A DNA stretch of 64,000 nt from Alloyangia pacifica (GTDB lineage Bacteria; Pseudomonadota; Alphaproteobacteria; Rhodobacterales; Rhodobacteraceae). How positions within the stretch are numbered: position 1 is the first letter of the stretch; the number at the start of each line of letters is the position of its first letter. This document shows positions 60,495 through 64,000 of this stretch, in pieces. The stretch covers positions 124,001 through 188,000 of the forward strand of contig NZ_JAIVKX010000016.1 in NCBI RefSeq assembly GCF_020524285.1. The letters are read 5' to 3'. The translations under genes were made by a program, and so were the position numbers. A model generated the notes under the pieces. It was given only the letters and a program-made list of their open reading frames with translations, had not been told where the DNA came from and did not search any database.

Positions 60495-61817
60495 TCAGTG
60501 GATGGTCGGGCCGGGCAGCCAGAGCGAGACCGCGGGCACGAAGGTGACGATCATCAGGGCGATCAGGGTGGCGAGCATCCAGGGGATCGTGGCGCGGAAG
60601 ACCTCGAAGACCGACATGCCCGACACACCGGAGGCGACAAAGAGGTTCATGCCGACAGGCGGGGTGATCATGCCCATCTCGATGTTGACGATCATGATGA
60701 TCGCAAAATGCACCGGGTCGATCCCAAGGCTCTGAGCGGCCGGCTGCAGCAAGGGCGCGAAGATCAGAATGGTAGGCACCGCCTCGAGGAAGAAGCCGAC
60801 GACCAGCAGCAGCAGGTTAACGCAGATCAGGAAGACGATCGGCGAGAGGTTGGCGTTCAGCACCGCCTGCGCCAGCTGGCCAGGCAGGCCGATCTTGGTG
60901 ATGAAATAGCCGAAGATCAGCGCGTTGGTGGTGATCCAGAAGATCATGCCGACGCGCGGGCCGACGGCGATCACGACGCGCGGGATGTCGCGAAGCTTCA
61001 GCTCGCGGTAGATCAGGAGGCCGATGATGATGGCCAGCACGGCTGAGACCGCGGCGGCTTCGGTGGGCGTGAAGATCGCGCCGCCGTCGTAGCTGAAGGC
61101 ACCGAGGTCGAAGGCCGGCAGCCCGTAGATGCCGATCACGATGAACACCGGCAGCATCAGGGCGGGGATCGCCGAGGTCACGGTCGACCGGGCCTCTGTG
61201 GCGGTGGCGCGGGGTCGCACGGCGACCTTTTCGTTGCGCGCCAGGAAGCGCGCGGTGAAGAGCAGCAGCGCGCCGTAGATGAGGCCCGGCACGATACCGG
61301 CGAGGAACAGCGCGGGGATCGGGGTCTCGGTGACGAAGCCGTAGAGGATCAGCGGGATCGACGGCGGCAGCAGGATTCCGATCGCGCCTGCGGTGGCGAG
61401 CGCGCCGATGGCGTAGCGGTCCGAGTAGCCTTCCTCGCGCAGGGCGGGGAACATGATGTTGCCGACGGCGGCGACGGTCGCGGGGCTCGAGCCCGAGATC
61501 GCGGCGAAGAGGATGCAGGTCAGCACGGCTGTCATCCCGAGGCCCGCGCGCAGGTGTCCGACGAAGACGCGGGCAACGCCGATCAGCCGGTGCACCAGCC
61601 CGCCCGTCTCCATGAATTCCGCCGCGAGGAAGAAGAAGGGCACCGCCATCAGCGTGTAGTGATTGACGTTCCCGAAGAGCTTCTGACCGAAGATCCCGTC
61701 CGGGATCGGCGCGAAGATCATCGAGGCCAGCACAGCCGAGCCACCAAGGGCAACCGCGATCGGGGCGCCGATGACGATCAGCACGAAGAATAGGGCAATG
61801 AGGAATGCAATGGTCAT
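60495..61817 (-). CDS. Second TRAP large permease (DctM)
   Basis: Encodes 440 aa from ATG 61817, overlapping the small-subunit gene (ATGA); the open frame extends upstream into that gene. TRAP motifs: LMAVPFFFLAAEFMETGG, AAISGSSPATVAAVGNIM, LPPSIPLILYGFVTETP, FTPTEAAAVSAVLAIIIG and TPPVGMNLFVASGVSG, across about twelve membrane segments. It is the paralogue of the DctM at 55893-57215. Confidence 0.93.
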   Translation of the reverse strand: MTIAFLIALFFVLIVIGAPIAVALGGSAVLASMIFAPIPDGIFGQKLFGNVNHYTLMAVPFFFLAAEFMETGGLVHRLIGVARVFVGHLRAGLGMTAVLTCILFAAISGSSPATVAAVGNIMFPALREEGYSDRYAIGALATAGAIGILLPPSIPLILYGFVTETPIPALFLAGIVPGLIYGALLLFTARFLARNEKVAVRPRATATEARSTVTSAIPALMLPVFIVIGIYGLPAFDLGAFSYDGGAIFTPTEAAAVSAVLAIIIGLLIYRELKLRDIPRVVIAVGPRVGMIFWITTNALIFGYFITKIGLPGQLAQAVLNANLSPIVFLICVNLLLLVVGFFLEAVPTILIFAPLLQPAAQSLGIDPVHFAIIMIVNIEMGMITPPVGMNLFVASGVSGMSVFEVFRATIPWMLATLIALMIVTFVPAVSLWLPGPTIH

Positions 61818-62347
61818 TTGTGCACCTTGGTCGCTGGGGTGCCCACGCGGGTCAGGAAGGCCTCCTCGGGTTCGGAGGCGATGTCGGTCCACATCGAGAC
61901 GATCAGCATGGCGTAGCGGATGACGAAAAAGGCGAGGATTACTGGCAGGATGGCGAAGGGCAGGGCGAGGTTGCCGCCGAATTCCGGGTGGGTGACGCCC
62001 ATGCCCCAGACGAAGCGCGCATAGCTCACCGCATCATCGAGGTAGAAGGCCGTCAGCAGCAGCGCTGCGCCGAAGGCGACGGTGTTCAGCGCCGCGCGGG
62101 CCCGGGGCGGCAGGACATGCGCCAGAAGGTCGACGCGGGGGTGGGTTCCGGTGCGGATCGCTCGGCTTGCCGCCATCAGCATTGCCCAGACCAGTGCCGT
62201 GACGGATCCGGCCTCAAGCCAGTGGATGCCGGTGCTGAAGGCGTAGCGCAGGATGACCTGCAGCACGGCAAGGCCCAGCCCCAGCAGGGATCCGATCAGG
62301 ATGATCGAAACTTCGACGGCTGACAGCAGCCGGTCTATCGCTTTCAT
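61814..62347 (-). CDS. Second TRAP small membrane subunit (DctQ)
   Basis: Encodes 177 aa with four membrane segments. It has GGGAGG six bases before the ATG. DctQ-like blocks: LAVLQVILRYAFSTGIHWLE and TGTHPRVDLLAHVLPPRARA. It opens the three-gene TRAP set and lies 41 bases after the SMP-30 gene, so all probably share one transcript. Confidence 0.9.
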   Translation of the reverse strand: MKAIDRLLSAVEVSIILIGSLLGLGLAVLQVILRYAFSTGIHWLEAGSVTALVWAMLMAASRAIRTGTHPRVDLLAHVLPPRARAALNTVAFGAALLLTAFYLDDAVSYARFVWGMGVTHPEFGGNLALPFAILPVILAFFVIRYAMLIVSMWTDIASEPEEAFLTRVGTPATKVHK

Positions 62348-62388
62348 GTCTTTCCTCCCTTCGGCGCTCTCCTCGCCGGATAGTGATT

Positions 62389-63309
62389 TCAGCTCAATGC
62401 GAACATCGGCTTGCCGGCGAAGGGCAGCTGGACGCGCAGGATAGAGGCGGTCGACGCCTCGGTGATGTAGAGATGCCGCCCCTCGGGGCCGCCGAAGGCC
62501 ATATTGGCGGTCAGCAGCCCCTCGGGGCTGCGGATGCGGAACATCGGCTCGCCGAGGCGCGACATGATCCAGACCGTCCCCAGCCCCATGTGCCCGATCG
62601 CAAGCTCGCCGCCCGCGCCGAGCGCCAGTCCGTCCGGCCCGGCCAGGCCGCCCGAGAGCTGGATGAAGGTACCGGATTTCGCGACGGTCCGGCCATCGGG
62701 CAGGAAGCGGACGCGCCAGACCGCATTGGCCCGGGTCACGGCAAGGAATAGCTGGCTTTCATCCTCGTTCAGGCACAGGCCGTTGGGGCTGGGGATGTTG
62801 TCGATGACGCAATCGAGCGCGCCGCCCTCGGTCAGCCGGAACAGCCGGCCATAGGGCGCGTGCAGCCCGCTCTGGCCCTGATCGGTGAACCACAGATCCC
62901 CGCTAAGTGCGAAATGGAGGTCGTTGAGCCCGTGGAACCGCTCGAGCCCGGGGCGGGTGAGGAACGGCTCGACCTTGCCCGAGACCGGGTCCATCACCAT
63001 CAGCCCGTGGGCGTGATCGGCGATGAAGATGCGGCCGTCGCGGTGGATCTTCAGGCCATTGGGCTCGCCGTCGTATTCGGCGGCGACGGTGACATCGCCC
63101 TGCGGGTCGAAGCGCAGGATCCGGCCGTGGCAAATGTCGACGCAGTAGAGGTTGCCTTCCCGGTCGAAGGACGGGCCCTCGAGAAAGGCGCGGAAGGATT
63201 TTCCCGGGTGCTGTACGCGGGCCCAGCCCGACGCGTTGACCGGCGCAAGCTCGGCCGGAACGCGGGCGAAGACTTCGGCGGTGAGCTCGGATGGCGGGGC
63301 GAAGAACAT
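62389..63309 (-). CDS. SMP-30/gluconolactonase-family lactonase
   Basis: Encodes 306 aa from ATG 63309 (AGAGAG upstream). Beta-propeller lactonase features: EGPSFDREGNLYCVDI with the metal-binding Glu, EPNGLKIHRDGRIFIAD, LNDLHFALSGDLWFTDQG, SPNGLCLNEDE with the Asn, and GPDGLALGAGG with the Asp. It hydrolyses sugar-acid lactones such as gluconolactone or an aldonate/aldarate lactone. First structural gene behind the operator at 63377-63410. Confidence 0.88.
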   Translation of the reverse strand: MFFAPPSELTAEVFARVPAELAPVNASGWARVQHPGKSFRAFLEGPSFDREGNLYCVDICHGRILRFDPQGDVTVAAEYDGEPNGLKIHRDGRIFIADHAHGLMVMDPVSGKVEPFLTRPGLERFHGLNDLHFALSGDLWFTDQGQSGLHAPYGRLFRLTEGGALDCVIDNIPSPNGLCLNEDESQLFLAVTRANAVWRVRFLPDGRTVAKSGTFIQLSGGLAGPDGLALGAGGELAIGHMGLGTVWIMSRLGEPMFRIRSPEGLLTANMAFGGPEGRHLYITEASTASILRVQLPFAGKPMFALS

Positions 63310-63376
63310 GGCGACTCTCTTTGGCTTTTTAACAACGTAAAGCCAACGATGGTCGAGGCACAAGGAAAATGATTGC

Positions 63377-63410
63377 CGTCATATCAAATGACTACTCATT
63401 TGATATGACG
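63377..63410. promoter_or_regulatory. 15-bp perfect inverted repeat, operator candidate
   Basis: CGTCATATCAAATGA-CTAC-TCATTTGATATGACG: two exact 15-base arms with a 4-base spacer, in the 116-base gap between the regulator and the SMP-30 gene. Its length, AT-rich core and place ahead of the operon fit a dimeric GntR/UTRA operator. It could also act as a partial terminator of the regulator gene. Confidence 0.75.
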
Positions 63411-63425
63411 GGTCTGATCCGAGGG

Positions 63426-64000
63426 TCAGGCCTGGAAGCCGGCTGAGTAGCGGAAGGCGAAGGGCTCCACGTAAAGCGCCTCGCCATAAAGGATCTTGTC
63501 GTCGTCCGGCGTCAGCAGCACATGCGCGCGCATTAGCAGCGGCGCGCCTTCCTCGATGCCCAACTCGCGGGCCTCCTGCGATGTGGCGACCACCGCGCGC
63601 AGCGCCGCGTCGATGCGTCCGATCTCGAGTCCGAGACGGTCCTTGATCAGCGCGTGCACGCCCTCGGTGGCCAGCGCCTGCGCGGTCATCGACATGGACA
63701 GATCCGGGTGAAACCATCGGGTCTCGCTACCGATGCACTGGCCCGCGACAAAGCGCAGCCGGCGCAGGCAGAAGACCTCGAGACCTGGCTCGAGATCCAG
63801 CTTGCGCGCGGCACGGACCGGCAGAGGGCTGGGCGCGAAGCTGAGCAGCCGGAAGGTGACGGTTTCGCCTGCCAGCGCCACCTCGTCTTCGAAGGACTGG
63901 ATATTGTGGATATCGAGCCCGACCCGGATCTGCATGTCGTCGTCGCGGCGACAGGCAAAGGTGCCGCGACCGGCCTGGCGGCGCACGAGGCCTTCCTGCA
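63426..64000 (-). CDS. GntR/HutC-family regulator with UTRA domain (5' end outside window)
   Basis: About 191 residues are visible, starting inside the winged helix: LVRRQAGRGTF is the wing typical of GntR/HutC proteins. The rest is the UTRA ligand-binding domain (FRLLSFAPSPLPVRAARKLD, FCLRRLRFVAGQCIGSETRW, LLMRAHVLLTPDDDKILYGE and a closing YVEPFAFRYSAGFQ). The N-terminal helix-turn-helix lies beyond position 64000. It probably represses the SMP-30/TRAP operon by binding the 15-bp inverted repeat just downstream; the ligand is likely a sugar acid or its lactone, inferred from the operon. Confidence 0.85.
   Translation of the reverse strand, partial: QEGLVRRQAGRGTFACRRDDDMQIRVGLDIHNIQSFEDEVALAGETVTFRLLSFAPSPLPVRAARKLDLEPGLEVFCLRRLRFVAGQCIGSETRWFHPDLSMSMTAQALATEGVHALIKDRLGLEIGRIDAALRAVVATSQEARELGIEEGAPLLMRAHVLLTPDDDKILYGEALYVEPFAFRYSAGFQA

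Noticed and set aside
1..64000. CRISPR arrays, tRNA and rRNA genes
   Set aside because: No regularly spaced direct repeats and no recognisable tRNA or rRNA sequence were seen on either strand; a dedicated scan could still find a short tRNA-like relic.

Overview
The window looks like a plasmid or chromid segment from an alphaproteobacterium of the Rhodobacterales (roseobacter) type. The reasons are a complete repABC replication/partition operon with its antisense RNA, a second RepC-type initiator, a VirB/VirD4 conjugation locus of alphaproteobacterial layout, GC-rich sequence with frequent ATGA/TGATG gene overlaps, and several TRAP and ABC import operons for organic acids and N-compounds. The taxonomy is inferred from gene content, not from a marker gene.

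Layout. (1) 1-8.2 kb, replication: small unknown genes, a 24-bp perfect inverted repeat, a DnaA box, repA-repB-ctRNA-repC, four copies of a 21-bp parS-like palindrome, and a solo RepC-like gene facing the opposite way. (2) 8.2-22.9 kb, conjugation: a TrbM-like gene, then virB1, B2, B3, B4, B5, an EexN-type exclusion lipoprotein, virB6, a small VirB7-like lipoprotein, virB8, B9, B10, B11, virD4 and a stand-alone LPD7-like protein. No relaxase gene is visible. virB1 appears frameshifted by one extra dinucleotide in a (GC)4(CT)4 tract. (3) 22.9-27.1 kb, a scarred junction: a broken Fic-family gene, an unknown membrane protein, an intact aminotransferase with a strong terminator, and the decayed C-terminal half of an HpcH/HpaI aldolase gene. 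(4) 27.1-34.8 kb, L-idonate/ketogluconate/gluconate catabolism: divergent operons holding an FMN glutamate-synthase-like protein, 6-phosphogluconate dehydrogenase, L-idonate 5-dehydrogenase and a 2-ketoacid (2-ketogluconate-type) reductase on one side, and 5-ketogluconate reductase, gluconokinase and a LacI-type regulator on the other. Matching GTTATCGATAAC-type operator candidates lie in both control regions. (5) 34.9-35.3 kb, a decayed IS5-type transposase. (6) 35.4-52.6 kb, a large apparently catabolic island: cupin and divergent LysR regulator, a Liv-type ABC importer, an ATP-dependent hydantoinase/oxoprolinase pair, an SDR dehydrogenase, an HpcH/HpaI aldolase and a full peptide/opine-type ABC importer. 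(7) 53.1-64 kb, two TRAP-transporter operons in convergent orientation: one with a tandem-winged-helix GntR regulator and an isopropylmalate/tartrate-type dehydrogenase, the other with an SMP-30 lactonase, a LigI-like amidohydrolase and a GntR/UTRA regulator cut by the window end.

How the parts fit: the first third maintains and moves the replicon, and the rest is metabolic cargo. The idonate module feeds ketogluconates through gluconate and 6-phosphogluconate to ribulose-5-phosphate. The hydantoinase island plausibly imports a cyclic amide/imide or related compound, opens it with ATP, and oxidises and cleaves the product by retro-aldol reaction. The substrate cannot be read from sequence. 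The TRAP modules look like sugar-acid or lactone/aldarate uptake and breakdown. Remnants of transposase, Fic and aldolase genes sit at the module junctions, as expected for a cargo region built by repeated insertion and deletion.
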